The notes below the pieces were generated by a model. That model did no database searches. It was not told the origin of the DNA and was given only the letters and a program-made list of their open reading frames with translations. Below, one piece after another: positions 1 through 12,050 of a stretch of 64,000 nt of DNA; position 1 is the stretch's first letter; the number at the start of each line of letters is the position of its first letter. Where the stretch lies: contig CM065814.1 in NCBI GenBank assembly GCA_033398695.1, positions 19,960,358 through 20,024,357 on the forward strand. Direction: 5' to 3'. The position numbers and the translations under genes were made by a program. Origin of the DNA: Orobanche coerulescens. Its lineage: Eukaryota; Streptophyta; Magnoliopsida; Lamiales; Orobanchaceae.

Positions 1-158
1 GCTCGGGTCCGCACAGGAGGCGCCGGAATGTCCGTCTCCAAGACGTATCCCAGTTCCTCTATACTGAGGACAATCATCAGATTGCGGAGCCAATCCACAA
101 AGTTAGGTCCCATTAAAGTATTCTTTTCGAGCAGAATTGCGAGTGGATTCATTGTCAT
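1..158 (-). CDS. Copia-X gag, N-terminal part (runs off the window)
   Basis: Read on the minus strand from the ATG at 158-156, about 52 codons are open to the window edge. They contain NPLAILLEKNTLMGPNFVDW, then LRNLMIVL and ELGYVLETDIP. This is the usual start of a plant Ty1/Copia Gag (the region ahead of the UBN2 domain), which packages the element RNA into virus-like particles in the cytoplasm. The match rests on family knowledge and recognition by eye, with no search run. It lies downstream of a matching primer-binding site and LTR (1778-3765), which supports the strand and start. No stop is seen in the visible part; the rest of the element lies to the left of the window. Confidence 0.8.
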   Translation of the reverse strand, partial: MTMNPLAILLEKNTLMGPNFVDWLRNLMIVLSIEELGYVLETDIPAPPVRTR

Positions 159-1777
159 ATTGAGATTTGAGTCTGCATTAAGTACGATAGATTAATTAGT
201 GACTCATTCAATTATGTTCTGAGTATAGAATTAAGGTCTTTTCTAATCTTGTTACCCAGCTCCCACTATTTTTATCGGAATAACACACTCCCATGTGAAA
301 TCCGGAAGTATCGTCGCTCTACTTCATAGTGGTGATCGAGTTCTTTATAAATCTTAATAGAGGGCAACCGAACAGGTTTCTAGTCTATTAATTTTCATAA
401 AGTGGTGTCCAACACCAACCCATATAATGGATGATTCAATCTTCTTTTTCCCCTTGTTCACTCCCCTCAACCTATACGGTTTCTATGGTTCGTGAACAAG
501 TTAAGTTTATACCATCGACGCAACCGCCACAATCAATCTTATCCGGCAACCTATCAGCTTTCTAGGGATAAAATTTGCTCCAACCGAAGGCATCCAATGC
601 GCTCCCGGTAATTTATCCGTCCTCCACGAACGACTACCCCGATAACTCGGAAGCATAGCACATCCGGTTTGGATTTCAATTTCCCGAAAACTCGATGGAG
701 GGAAGGAAAACCTTGAAACCTTATAAACTTAATTATTTGTTGTGGGAGAATTATCGCGACTAACGTTACACTTTGCACATTAATCATTTAAGCGCGTTTG
801 TGGCATTCATACAACATGAAACAACCATTCACAACCTAGTTGCTACCAACATGTGGTTCATGGACCGTTCCCAGAAAACAAAAACTCCGTAATCTAATTA
901 CAAGTCTTCGTCTTGAATCTCCGTCTTCTCGAAACGGATCTTCCTCCGGTCTTCATCATTACATATAAATTTTACATTGAAAATTGCATCCTAGATACAA
1001 ATATTTCTAGTAAAATAAATAGGCTCAAAACGGCCTTTACAACCCAATCGAATAAAACCGAACGATTCAAAAAACTAGGTCCATGAACCACATCACCATT
1101 CAAAAATAATGCATCCAACATATTAAATAAATGGAATTCATAATGAATCTGAATATTGATCTAATCAATATAAAACAATCTATCCAAAACGAATTAATCC
1201 AATTAATTCAAACAACCGTCAATTTTAACTTGTTCCGGATGAGAAAATATTTCATTAAATTAATTCCCTTAAGAATAAAATTACCATAATTAAATCTTAG
1301 CCAAATTAAATCCAATTTAATTTGTGAGAAATTAATTATCGAACGAAATATAAAAAACGGAGTCGAAAAACACGGCCGGGCCAAGCCCGGGACACCTGCC
1401 AGTGCCGCTGAAAGGTGGCCTCGCACAGTGGTGCCGAGAACGGCCGGACGCCCGCCGACCAGACTCGCCTCGCCGCTGCATCATGTCCATACAGCATCAT
1501 GAGGCGAGGCTCGGCACCCCCAAGTCAGGTCCGTTTACATTTTCGGCTCATTTTTTCGCCCCGATTCCAAAAATAATATTTTTCTAATCTTTATATTACT
1601 CATTTAAATCAGTTTCTCAAAAGAAAAATAGATTTATATTGTAACATAAAATCATGAAAAATTAATTTTTAGATGAACAATAGAAAATCAACGATTAATA
1701 CTATTATGTTCCAAATCATACACCATCTAATCAAGCATTCCAAATGATAATATCGTATATACGATCGCAAGACCTAC
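159..1777 (-). other. Copia-X 5' leader, non-coding
   Basis: This is the stretch between the primer-binding site and the gag ATG. At about 1.6 kb it is long for a Copia leader. It is AT-rich except for a GC-rich island at about 1370-1530. The short open frames here show no family motif and I treat them as chance. Confidence 0.5.
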
Positions 1778-1789
1778 GCTCCGATACCA
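1778..1789 (-). promoter_or_regulatory. Copia-X primer-binding site (initiator Met-tRNA)
   Basis: The minus strand reads TGGTATCGGAGC, one mismatch from the standard plant TGGTATCAGAGC. It starts one base inside the LTR edge. It marks where reverse transcription is primed and fixes the strand of the element. Confidence 0.85.
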
Positions 1790-1790
1790 C

Positions 1791-3765
1791 TGTTGGGATT
1801 CGGTGCCTAAAATGAAGACCCAGCGGAAGCGGTAAAACGAAAATTAATTCGATCCGAATCCCTATGAGGATCGATCGAGCTACGTATATACGAAAATAAA
1901 AAATGAATAGCAAGAGTCGTAAGAAACTAACCCTCGAAGTCCGTTGATTAAATGGTAACCTTCTCTTGAGCTATTCCCCAAGCTTTGCTTGATCTCTACG
2001 AATCTATTCCGCTTCAAGATCTTGAACGATCCAACGCCGAAAGCACCGCGTCTCTACTTGCCACGCGCCGAAAAAATGACCGGAATAACAACACTTGATT
2101 AACCTCTAAGGTTACGACTAGAATCAAGTGTTGAAGCTTTTATTATTACACTCTAAGTGTATAATATATCTCTCAATAATTTTCTCTCAATTTTTCTCCA
2201 AGAAAAATGAAGAAGAAATGAATGAAGAAGATGAAGATGAGTGTTAAACTCAAAGTCTATCTCCCTCTCTCTCTATCCTCACATTGGAAATGGCATAGAA
2301 TGGTGAGTGATTGTCATCATCTTCATTTATTCAACTCCCCACCACTTGCAACAACTCATGCATGTGAGAATCTAACCCCACCTCCACAATTATCATCCAT
2401 TAAAGAATGGAGACAAGAGTCCAAAAGGAAGGTGGCTAGAAATGGGGGGGCATGGAGAAACAGATGAGTTCGGTTCGTTTCGGACTCCCGAGAGTCCAAA
2501 CAGATAAACTCCAATTCCGTCCCGATGTATTTGTATAGTTTAATTAATCCAATTAATTTCATCATATCAAATACATTATAACATAATTAATTTCTCCAAG
2601 AAATAATTATATCCATGAATAAAATTAATCACCCAGTGATATATTTAATTCATTAGGCCGTAAATCAATTTATCCAATAAATCGATTTAGACATCTAATG
2701 TCCCAAATTTAGATATCCAATATCTAATACACATAATGAGAGAATTAGCTTGATTCATTCCGTCGTCAATCCTATTGCGCGACTCGGTAGGTTCGGCTCA
2801 GTCAGCAATGGGAGGAACCAAAGAGTAGTAGCACCACCTAGCCAGCCTGGCGGCCTACACTGTACCCCAACTGAGAGCGAATGATTTGGATCATTCAAGA
2901 ACCATTCTATCGTGAATACCAGTATACGTATAAACCATTCTTTCAAATGTCCCGATCAAGTTATGGGGTCACGGTCAGTCAAACCCCATCTGTACTTGAC
3001 GCTATGCATGCGTTAATGCAAATCGAGACCATCGAGCTCTCGTGTATCTAATACAGCTAGCTCCAATGCTTTGGCCAAAGACTTATGATCTCATCTGCCA
3101 ATAACCGCATAGGACATATAACCCGTTCACTAACAGGAGAAAGAATTCTATCTTGGTATTCAGTAGGACCTGCTACTTGCCCATCCAGATGCACGTCGAG
3201 GTTGACCCCCGCCTTCCGGTTTATAGGGTCGAACTACTCTAATGAAAATCTTGACGTCACAAGCACATGTCTACTAAATCCTCAAGTCGAAGGTTCACGA
3301 ATACCTATCACAACCTTTCGATTCCATCATTGACTGTCCCGGAGTGAAATCCGTGTGACGAATCGAGGGTGAGTCGGTTCGAGTATACTAATCTAATTAG
3401 CATACCTATAACGTGTGCTCCCACTAACCATTAGTGTTCGACAGGCACTCTCCTTGTCAAAGAACACGTCATACAAGTCTTCACATAAACTTAACGCCCA
3501 GTCAAGTTTCATTGACTTGCGAACGATTAAGTATTTGAGCTATAACCTTTCCAGTGCCGACCCCCTTATCCAATAAGGAGTGGAACGTTTTGCTCTCAAA
3601 TACACGGACTAGTTTCTATATGTTTATTTACGAGTTAGGAATGCCAGTAACTACCAGTAAATAAAGAAACATTCATTTTGCCTTATATAAATGGTTTACA
3701 TAATTACAAGTACAATGCCCTCACTCAACAACCTCTGAGTGGCATTCGAGGGCATACTCCTAACA
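1791..3765 (-). repeat. Copia-X 5' LTR (1975 bp)
   Basis: On the + strand it begins TGTTGGGA and ends TCCTAACA, a perfect 8-bp inverted terminus with TG...CA ends. It is flanked on the left by the primer-binding site. Because the element runs on the minus strand this is the 5' LTR. The right flank GAAAC (3766-3770) should be one copy of the target duplication; the other copy is outside the window. Confidence 0.8.
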
Positions 3766-5072
3766 GAAACTACCAGTAATCCTCTGCTTCTTACTTTCTG
3801 GACTAGTTTCTGTCATAGAAATGGTCATCTCAATCGCTAAGGCTCGATCACAACATCAACACAAAAGGTAATCACATGTTACCACTCAACATCATCACAA
3901 TCAGCAGCACATAGGGTAATCACGTGTTACCACAATCATCATCACAATCAAACAGCACATATGATAATCACGTGTTACCACAATCATCATCACAATCAAC
4001 AACACATAGGGTATCCCACGGTCATGCTCTCTTGGCATCGACACCCAGAGGTTCCACCGAACCATCCCCTGGTGGATAATACATACAACAGATATTTCCA
4101 CATATCAACAATCACATCCAAGTCATACAACACAATGCATCTTGACACACACTAAGCATACTATTTAGCGTGCGTTATGTGCTACTGACACAATTCATAA
4201 AGATTTTTCTCCTCCACCCTTTTTGAAATTAAAATCATGTTTGAATCATAAATACAAAAATTTTAGGGTGTGAAGGTTTTAAAATCATTTACTCGATCAT
4301 TTGAAAATAGAACCAATACACGAAAATCATTTTCTTAAAATCTTTTCAAACACGACAAAATACCGTCAACGGTAATATTTTACCAAGCATCCAAAACACC
4401 TTCCTCAAAGAGGTTGTCATAGGGTTCCATTAAAATACAAGGTTAGTTCGTCGAAATTCAAAAATTTCCAAAATCAACATCAACCCACTGTTTGACCGTA
4501 TCGCCAAAACCGTTTCAAAATTTGTTTTTCCATCAGCGTACTCAAGCCATGGTATCTTCAAGAAAATCATATTCAAACATACATGCAGCGGATATGATTA
4601 CAACAACTATCTAGAATTAACCAATCTTAAAATTCATGCTCACTCGGCATACGGATTCATAAATTCCACAAACAACTCATAAATACCGAGTTCAAGCACA
4701 TGTCAAACCATCCATCCAAGTTTAACAACATAACTAATGAACACCATTTTCGAACACATGTCGAACCATCAATGCTTCCCCTGAGCATCTCTGATCAGTA
4801 CACACGTAATGCATCACAAGCACCAAATACAACTTCATTTCACAACAACTTGTGACAAAGTCAGTAAACACAACATACAACGGAGGAGACTTACATCACA
4901 GATCGCACGAAGATGACATTCGCACACGATACTAATCTTCTCTCATTATCCGACAACTCAAGTGACGAAACAAAACACAACTCAACTCAACTCAACTTGT
5001 CAATCGACACCTCGAATGACAGCACAACACATAACTCGACTCGACCCGACAACAAAGATTTCCACAACCTAA
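3766..5072 (-). other. Chromo-D leader or internal DNA, cut by Copia-X
   Basis: This stretch lies between the LTR of Copia-X and the primer-binding site of Chromo-D. The part nearest the primer-binding site (about 4880-5072) resembles in style the leader of Chromo-B, with phrases such as GATCGCAC and CCTAAGCTC. The rest is AT-rich with no coding signal. I infer that Copia-X inserted into the internal region of Chromo-D. Confidence 0.45.
3868..4012. repeat. Three tandem copies of a 47-49 bp unit with a G-box-like core
   Basis: Each unit reads approximately GGTAATCACGTGTTACCAC, then AATCATCATCACAATCA, then a short CA-rich tail. Units start near 3868, 3916 and 3964. Two of the three hold the palindrome CACGTG, the plant G-box; the first has CACATG. 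The short frames that cross this region are translations of the repeat. Confidence 0.75.
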
Positions 5073-5084
5073 GCTCCGATACCA
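5073..5084 (-). promoter_or_regulatory. Chromo-D primer-binding site (initiator Met-tRNA)
   Basis: The minus strand reads TGGTATCGGAGC, four bases inside the LTR edge at 5089. It fixes the element on the minus strand. Confidence 0.8.
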
Positions 5085-5835
5085 TAATTGTAACACCCTT
5101 AGAATGCAACCGGGAATATTACACGCCGTGGACCCCACACCAGAGATCTACCAGACTGAACATAAACATATGACCAAATGTTTGACCGGCCAGGGTCAAA
5201 CATCATAAAGACATGAACTGATAAGGTCACACAATAGAACCAAACAGTAATAATTTGTTACAACTCATCCCCCACACTGGGGTGCAAAATACAAAAATGA
5301 TATAACACATCGGAAGACTGAGAGATAATACACGACCCAACAACAAACAACTGAGTTCCACATCTCTTGATTTAGTATCGTTGTCCATCATCTTTCGCAC
5401 CGATCATATGACTGCTCCACGCACCAGCATGAACCTGGACACAAAACAGATATCCACCCCCCGATTACTCAGGGGTTAGTAAAGCTCCACTGTTTTAATA
5501 GTGCAAGTATCAAACTATACAAAATGTGACAAGCAATTACAAATCATAAATCAGACAACCACACTCTACCAATCACAAGTCAACTATTCATGTATTCCCT
5601 AGAAGTTTTATGAATATAGAAACCAACACAAATGGAGTCTTTGCAAAATGAAATGCCATCTAGGGAATCTTTGAAAACGCAAATCTTTTAGGAACTCACG
5701 TCCTAAGTTTGTCAAAATCCTCTAGGGACTCACGTCCTAGTTTTGTCAAAATCCTTTACATTAAAACATGCTCGATGGTCAATCAAAATGTTTGTGAACT
5801 CTTGTCACATAAACCACATACAACAATCATAACAT

Positions 5836-6480
5836 TCGTGATCCCTTGTCACGTGGATCCGTATGTTCATCAACCCACACAGACTATGCCAAGTACAATA
5901 AACATAACACGGTGAACTCACGCTATTTGTCAAACACAACAAACATAACACTCGTGATCCCTTGTCACATGGCTCCGTAGGTTCATCAACTCGCCCGGAC
6001 TATGTCAAACACAAATATCATAATACCGTGAACTCTTATCAGGTGTCAACACAACAAACACAACACTCGTGATCCTTTGTCACGTGGCTCCATAGGTTCA
6101 TCAACCCACACGGACTATGCCAAACATAAATATCATAATACCGTGAACCCTTGTCATGTATCAACACAACATAACACTCGTGATCCCTTGTCACGTGGCT
6201 CCGTAGGTTTATCAACCCGCACGGACTATGCAAACCAAAACAATCACAACATCCAATCTCGACTCCGTGATCTCTTGCCACGAGTCACCGTAGGCCCCAT
6301 CGAACCCACACGGTTGGACGTACTGTGTCCTGACCCCACGATCGACTGCCATTTGCCATCGTAGGCCTCGTTAGACCCGCACGACTGGACCTCAGCACCA
6401 CATACTAATTTCCGATTCCGTGATCTCTTGCCATGAATCCTCATCGGCCCCATCAAACCCGCAAGAGTGAACTTAACATC
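5836..6480. repeat. Tandem repeats inside the Chromo-D LTR
   Basis: Four copies of a 111-115 bp unit start near 5836, 5951, 6066 and 6177, each opening with CGTGATCCCTTGTCACGTGG. Three shorter, more diverged copies follow near 6264, 6334 and 6417. Open frames on both strands here (for example 6244-6654 minus) are translations of the repeat. Confidence 0.75.
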
Positions 6481-7292
6481 ACATAACATATCTTCACAGT
6501 TACATTCACATTTAACCAAGTCCACAAACGGCAAATCAATCACATTGATCACCACAAAATCACGCATCACGCGCGCGTAACACAATCTCAACACGCAAAT
6601 CATCATCATCAACGACACACGACCAACATAGCTAATAATCAATACATAATACATTGCGCAACCATGTGTACAACCAAGCCAACATGATTATCACAATCCT
6701 GCACACAAAACATGATACACAATACATATATCCAAGTAATATCGTCATCACCAATGCCATATAGCGGGTAACACATAACCAATTCACACGAACCACGTAT
6801 TCAAAGGTAAACCAACCATCAAAACACAACACACGATTTCTAATCACAAGACACAAGTTGTATAACAAGATACTTGACTCAATACTAGCTACCGAACACT
6901 CTAAAGAACACAGTTCAACCGGGAAACCTCAGACCCCAAAGAAGATAACGAACGGGAGGGTTCCGACTCGAGTTCTCCACAAGGGTTTCGTTCATAAGAC
7001 ATATCATCAATAAATCAACGATCGTACGAGGAATAATAATCGCTCTAAGACCTTTAATCCAACACCTATAAGGCATCAATTAGGAATTCAACAAAACGAT
7101 GAATCCTCGGCAATCCAACCATGGAAAAACAAGGAAAATGATAGAATATAGCTCAATAATCATCGATCTGTCACAAATCTAAGTTACTAGAGTTAAATCG
7201 GACAAAACCAAGCAAAACCCCCAATTTCACAAATCTACTTGCGTTCGCTAGCCGACCTGTCCAGAACTCTCTGGATTAAACTGCTCGTCCAG

Positions 7293-7505
7293 GTAGCATG
7301 CGCCGGTCGGATGATAGCGTGCGCTACACCTTCCGATTAGCACGCGCAATGACCGACAGTAGGGTGCGCTACCTGCCGATCCTTCCCGAGTCAAGAACCT
7401 CAGAAACCTCTCTGCCCAGCCAGGTAACGTGCGACGGGTGACCGATAGCGTGCACTATGCCTACCGATTAGCGCGCGCTGCCATCCGACAGTAGCGTGCG
7501 CTATG
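7293..7505. promoter_or_regulatory. Palindrome array in the Chromo-D LTR (8 units)
   Basis: Eight variants of TAGCGTGCGCTA start near 7293, 7314, 7337, 7359, 7423, 7445, 7468 and 7491. They form two groups of four with 21-23 bp steps. On the minus strand this is the start (U3) side of the LTR, where enhancers sit. I found no convincing TATA box for this LTR. Confidence 0.7.
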
Positions 7506-7767
7506 CCGGTCCCTGCCAGTTCCTACAACAATTGTCCGACCAGTGTCCAACCGCTATGACCTGGCAACTCGATTTCTGAAAACGCACGGAACGAACATGA
7601 CGAAACGCTCGTGGACAACATCATCGATCCGAAACTAAACACCATGCAACAAATAATCACATGCAACCATATAAACGCAAAAATCAATCATCGAGAAAAT
7701 GATTCCGGTACTCGGCAACCGAGAAATATCCGGAAAAATCCAAAATAATCGGAACGAGAGTATTACA

Positions 7768-8317
7768 CGTGTCGCATGATATTATCGATTATAGTCAACA
7801 GCTCGCTTATGTGAAGAGGCAGGCGAGGACCGAGGAAGATAAAATCCATCATTTTAATATGCGGATGAGACCAGAGATTCAACAGTACATGTCGGGTTTC
7901 ACTTGTGCTACCTTGAGAGAGTATCAGAATCGAGCCATGGCATACAAGATGGCATCGTTATTCACTGGGCCTTGGCATGAGTCGAAGATACAGAGGAAGT
8001 CTGGAGATATTTCGGATAGTGTGAGAGTCGGGACTTCTTCTCATCGAGTTTCGCGTAGTCCTACGGCGAAACCTTCCCTTTTTTCGTTTGGTAGAACCAA
8101 GAGTTCTAAGTCATTTTCTTTGACTCCTAGTCAGACTGGGAGGTGTTTCAATTGCAACGTTGTGGGTCATGTGCAAGCTAATTATCCTTCGCAACCGATT
8201 ACTTGTTATAACTGTGGACTCGAGGGCCACAGAGTTCAGTATTGTGAACTATTCCATGAAGTTTCCCAAAATCGAGCTTCGGCACCATTATCAGGATCGA
8301 CTCATGTAGATAGCTGA
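7768..8317 (+). pseudogene. Chromo-E gag, 3' part with two zinc knuckles
   Basis: An open frame of about 180 codons ends at TGA 8315-8317. It starts mid-protein at the Chromo-D insertion and matches the end of the Ty3 gag capsid region (YSQQLAYVKRQ, FNMRMRPEIQQYMSGF, LREYQNRA), closely parallel to the gag of Chromo-B. Two CCHC-type knuckles follow: CFNCNVVGHVQANYP, with Tyr-Pro in place of the last Cys, and CYNCGLEGHRVQYC, intact. The protein would bind the element RNA in the particle. Its 5' half lies left of Chromo-D, outside the window. Only about 90 bp separate its stop from the 3' LTR, so protease, RT and integrase are absent: an internally deleted, non-autonomous copy. Confidence 0.8.
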
Positions 8318-8403
8318 GGTTTACTTGTTCATTCACTTTGTTGTCTGCCTAATTCACCCTTTTTTTAAGTTACGGGACAAAACTTCTTTTTAGAGGGGTA
8401 GAA
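8318..8403 (+). other. Chromo-E 3' untranslated stub and polypurine tract
   Basis: The stub reads ACGGGACAAAACTTCTTTTT, then AGAGGGGTAGAA just before the LTR. The purine run at about 8392-8403 is the expected plus-strand priming site. Normally pol precedes this phrase, which shows that pol is deleted here. Confidence 0.65.
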
Positions 8404-8929
8404 TGTAATACCCGTGATTTTCTCTTTTGGTAATTTTTCATTTTTGGCATTTTTTTGATTTCCAGAACTTTCTTGCGAGCGTTTTGAGATTTTGATAATG
8501 TTTTGTTCTGCATATTTGGTCATCCGAGTTTGTTTCGGGGCTGTTTTACCCGAATTCATGTTTTGAGCGACTTTTTCTGCTATTCGGTTCAATTCGTGTG
8601 ATGATGGTTCGAAACTGCGGTTTCGTGTTTCCTGTAAGTCCGTTTAACTTTGTTAGACGTGTTGTGAGCTTCGGATTGGTTGTTTGATTTCGTATTATGA
8701 TTTTCGGACGTTTTGGGCCGTTTTGTAATTTCCCAAAGTTGGGGGTAATTACTTCCGTTGTCGTATTCCGAACCTTCGGGAAGTCGGAATCGTGTTTTCT
8801 TTTAGTGCTTGAGTTCATCGTTGCGCACTACTCATGTACATGTCTTCGTCTTGTGTTGTTGTCGTTTCGCGGTTTCATCGCGCTCGTACTCGACGAGCTG
8901 AACTTAGCAGTTTGGAACTGCTAAGTGCC

Positions 8930-9127
8930 TTACGTACGCTGTGCGATGAGCATAACGTACGTTAACTTCATGTGCCTTACGTACGTTAATCCATACTCAT
9001 AACCTACGCAAGGGTCTTCACAGTTTCGGACAGTGAGTTCTATCCATCGACTACGTACGTAATCTTGCTTGCCTTACCTACGTAAGTTTGCTAACGTACG
9101 TTAAGCTTCTACCCTAACGTACATTAA
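8930..9127 (+). promoter_or_regulatory. Palindrome array (8 units) upstream of the Chromo-E TATA box
   Basis: Units start near 8930, 8953 (TAACGTACGTTAA), 8977 (TTACGTACGTTAA), 9000, 9050, 9074, 9092 and 9115. They pair at 23-24 bp steps: 8930/8953, 8977/9000, 9050/9074, 9092/9115. A TATA-like CATATATACC follows at 9139-9148, so the array sits where an LTR enhancer would. Confidence 0.75.
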
Positions 9128-10071
9128 GCTGGCGCAGGCATATATACCTAGGGGTTGACCGTATTCGTCATTTTTCATCCTTTCTTCATTCCTCCGCGGC
9201 TGTGGCGATTCGTGGGCGATTTTGGAGTCTTGTAACTCCAAGCTTGCATCTTTCTTAAGTTCTTGGTGTTGATTAACATCATCAATCCGTCTTCTTCGTC
9301 TTTGATTCGAGGTAACTTTCTTGAAACCCTTTTCTATGTATTTTGAGAATCATTAAGATTCGAGTTGTTCTTCATGAATCATGTTGTTATATATGATTAA
9401 TCGGTTTTATTGATTCTATCCATATGGTATGATTCGTATTTCTTATCGTATTCGGGTTCGGGTGATGTTCTTGTTGTTCCTGGGGAATTATTCAACCCCA
9501 AGTATTCGACCCTTTGTTTCTACGAATTCTCGTCGAGAATTTCCTATGTTTTCCATCTTTCTTGCAATCGATCTTGTAGTAATTAAGTTGTTCTTATGTT
9601 TTGGACCTAGTTAGAGGATTCGAGGGTTTCCGGTCGAGCTTTCCCGTTGCTTCGCGTGCTTTGGACTTGAGGCAAGTATTTCATCTATATTCTTTATACT
9701 TTGAGAATGTGATGTGTCGTGAATTTAACGTGGACTTATTAGTGATTGTATACTTAACCGTAACTTACCTCTAAATGAATATGTGATTCTGTGAAAGAAA
9801 ATACATACGTAAACTTGAGTTTCATGAAGAATGATAACAACCATTACATGTTGTATTGTGCTTAAGACGGATATTTAGAAATGAGTAGTTATCCGAGGAA
9901 TTGTAAGATCGCGGAACATTTGTATTATTCGTTTGTTAGCTTTTTCCTGAATGTTAGTGTTGGGTGAATGTTGTGCCTTTGTTGAGGTGTATGACGCGTT
10001 AACTTATATTTTACGCGGTTGTGATTGTGGTGAATATTGTACCTTTGTTGTTGTGTACCATGGTAAATTGA

Positions 10072-10409
10072 GATGTTACCCGGGTAGGGACCCTTGAGGC
10101 CATCGGTGGCATGTGCTTACGAGTACGGCCAGTTGTTATGCTACAACCATAAAGTTATCAAATCGGGTAGGTCTGGAGAGGGCTACGAGAATCGTCACTT
10201 GCGAGTGCGATGTCACGATAACTTATGGGCGTGTTTGAGTGATGTTACTCGGGTAGGGACCCGTGAGGCCTCCGGCGGCGCGTGCTTGCGAGTACGGCTA
10301 GTTGTCATGATTTGACCAAAAGGTTATCTAATAGGGTAGGTCTAGAGAGGGCTCCGAGAATCATTACTTGCGAGTGCGATGTCAAGAAAATTTATGGGTG
10401 TGTTCGAGC
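10072..10409. repeat. 169-bp tandem duplication in the Chromo-E LTR
   Basis: Two units start at 10072 and 10241, both with GATGTTAC, GGGTAGGGACC, TGAGGCC, GAGTACGGC, AGGTCT and GAGAGGGCT in the same order. It lies downstream of the TATA box, in the transcribed part of the LTR. The frame at 10094-10315 is within this repeat and is not taken as a gene. Confidence 0.75.
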
Positions 10410-11219
10410 TTGTTTTCGATAGCTAATCCGGTGGGACCTTTCGAGGCCATGAAGGCGATTTGACTATTTGATTTGATATCTTTGAATTGTGAATGCTTGG
10501 ATCCTGGATCCCGGTTATATTGGTGAATATGGTTTGTCTTCGAGGTTTGGTTGAGAATTGAGTCATTTATATGATTTTGAAAGAAAGCCCTTTTGAAAAG
10601 AAGAATTATAAATCTTTCATGATTTTACACTGAGACCCCCAAAGTCTTCAATTATTCTCTTAAATGTGTTTGGAGTCATCCTTATGATCCTTCATAAAGG
10701 AAACTGTTTTGAAAAGAATTGGACTCGGGAATCGCATTACTACCTTGTCGAAAGGTTATTTTCATAACGGTTGTATTATTGATGTATAATTGTAAAGCTT
10801 GGTTACTTGCGAGCGATTTCCATCGCTAGCCCCTCGTTGGGGATTATATTATACTTTTTAGGTATCCCGTTTTGAGAGAGAGCAACCACATGATCGACTT
10901 GGAGGATGATGTAAAGAAGTGATACTAGTCACAGTTGTAGTCGGTTGTCCGTCAGTGATCTGTCGGTCCGAGTGTTTATTTCTAGTTTCTTTGTCATTCT
11001 TAAGAGGATGGACATGTTGTGTATATTGTGATCGAGTTGTATTTTGGTTTATCAGTTGTACTGTTATGTTGTGTTTTGAGAGACCTAATCGGTATACGGT
11101 TTATGTTTTGGTCGAATTGACCACGTGTTGGTTTTGTTTTGTAATCTCCTGCCTGGTAGATCCTTGAGGAAAAGGGGTCTACGGTGTGTAATATCCCTCA
11201 ATGGATTGGGGGTGTTACA

Positions 11220-12050
11220 GGGGCTCCATAGCAGTTCCAGTGATTTTCATAGCCAGATTTAAAACCGATGAAGAATGTGACTTAGTGATGAATGCTGGGC
11301 CTTATACTCTAAAGAATCAGCCTGTGATTTTCAAGAAATGGAAGCCAGACTTCAACTATTCCAAGGATAATCTCAGGATAGTCTCAATATGGATTAGGTT
11401 TCCTAATCTGCCATTGTCTTATTGGGGTAAGAGGAGCTTGGGAAGATTGGCTAGTGTTTTGGGGACTTCTGTTCATACTGATGAATGCACTGTTAAGCAA
11501 GTCAAGGTGGCTTATACTAGAGTGCTAGTTGATGTGGATATTAGCCAACCAATAAAAAAGAATGTTAAGATCAAAACCCCTTCAGGCACTACAATTGAGA
11601 AACTATTGAGTATGAATGGGTTCCTATTTCTGTCAGACATGTCAATGTCTTGGTCATGACTGTGCTAATGTACATGTTAGACAACAGCAGGTTAGAAGAC
11701 CACAAATGAGGCAGCATGGCACCAGGTCTAGAAAAAGAAATAATGAAAAAGGAGGCCAATGGATCCCTATGCAAAACAGGAGGAGAAGGCCTGCTGAGAC
11801 TGAGGAACAACAAGTGCGGTTTGAGAATGTTTGGAATTAAAGACATAATCAGCAAGTGAGAGCTCCTAGTGTAGTGCAAGACAGACCTTTGGGAGACTTA
11901 CAAAACAACCAGTTTGCTGGGCTCTCACATCAGGAGGTAAATTTGCTTGATAACATTGTGCAGAATGAGAATGTCTTAGGGCAAGTCCAATTTGGTTCTT
12001 TGGAGACAAATGTTAGGGTTGATATACCCCCCTTCTCTTATTCCAATTAG
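11220..12050 (+). pseudogene. LINE-L ORF1, 3' part (DUF4283 plus zinc knuckle)
   Basis: The frame picks up at the Chromo-E edge with IFIARFKTDEECDLVMNAGP and LKNQPVIFKKWKPDF, the DUF4283 domain of plant L1-type LINE ORF1 proteins. IWIRFPNLPLSYWG and a knuckle reading CQTCQCLGHDCANV follow. ORF1 proteins bind the LINE RNA. It is broken twice: a one-base frameshift near 11610, just before the knuckle, and an in-frame TAA at 11838-11840. After that the same frame stays open to TAG 12048-12050. The N-terminal part lies left of Chromo-E, outside the window. Confidence 0.8.

Larger units (their letters stand above)
5089..7767 (-). repeat. Chromo-D 5' LTR (2679 bp)
   Basis: The + strand begins TGTAACACCC and ends GAGTATTACA, giving TG...CA ends typical of Tekay/Del chromovirus LTRs. 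The primer-binding site adjoins its left edge. Right after 7767 the sequence switches to an open + strand gag frame, so the LTR edge is an insertion point within Chromo-E; CGTGT (7768-7772) would be one target-duplication copy. No coding part of Chromo-D lies in the window, so the lineage is judged from termini and primer site only. Confidence 0.75.
8404..11219 (+). repeat. Chromo-E 3' LTR (2816 bp)
   Basis: It begins TGTAATACCC and ends GGGTGTTACA, a near-perfect inverted terminus. The left edge follows a polypurine tract; the right edge falls directly into LINE ORF1, so Chromo-E is inserted in the LINE. GGGCT (11220-11224) would be the target-duplication copy; its partner is outside the window. 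It contains the palindrome array (8930-9127), a TATA box and a 169-bp duplication. Confidence 0.8.

Noticed and set aside
1370..1530. GC-rich island with an imperfect hairpin in the Copia-X leader as an RNA gene or CpG-island promoter
   Set aside because: The pairing is poor and the island lies within a retroelement leader; nothing else supports it.
2222..2467. 81-codon frame in the Copia-X LTR
   Set aside because: Inside a defined LTR, Lys/Ser/Leu-rich, with no family motif.
6039..6654. Long overlapping open frames on both strands
   Set aside because: They cross the tandem repeats of the Chromo-D LTR and mirror each other; open because the repeat unit lacks stops.
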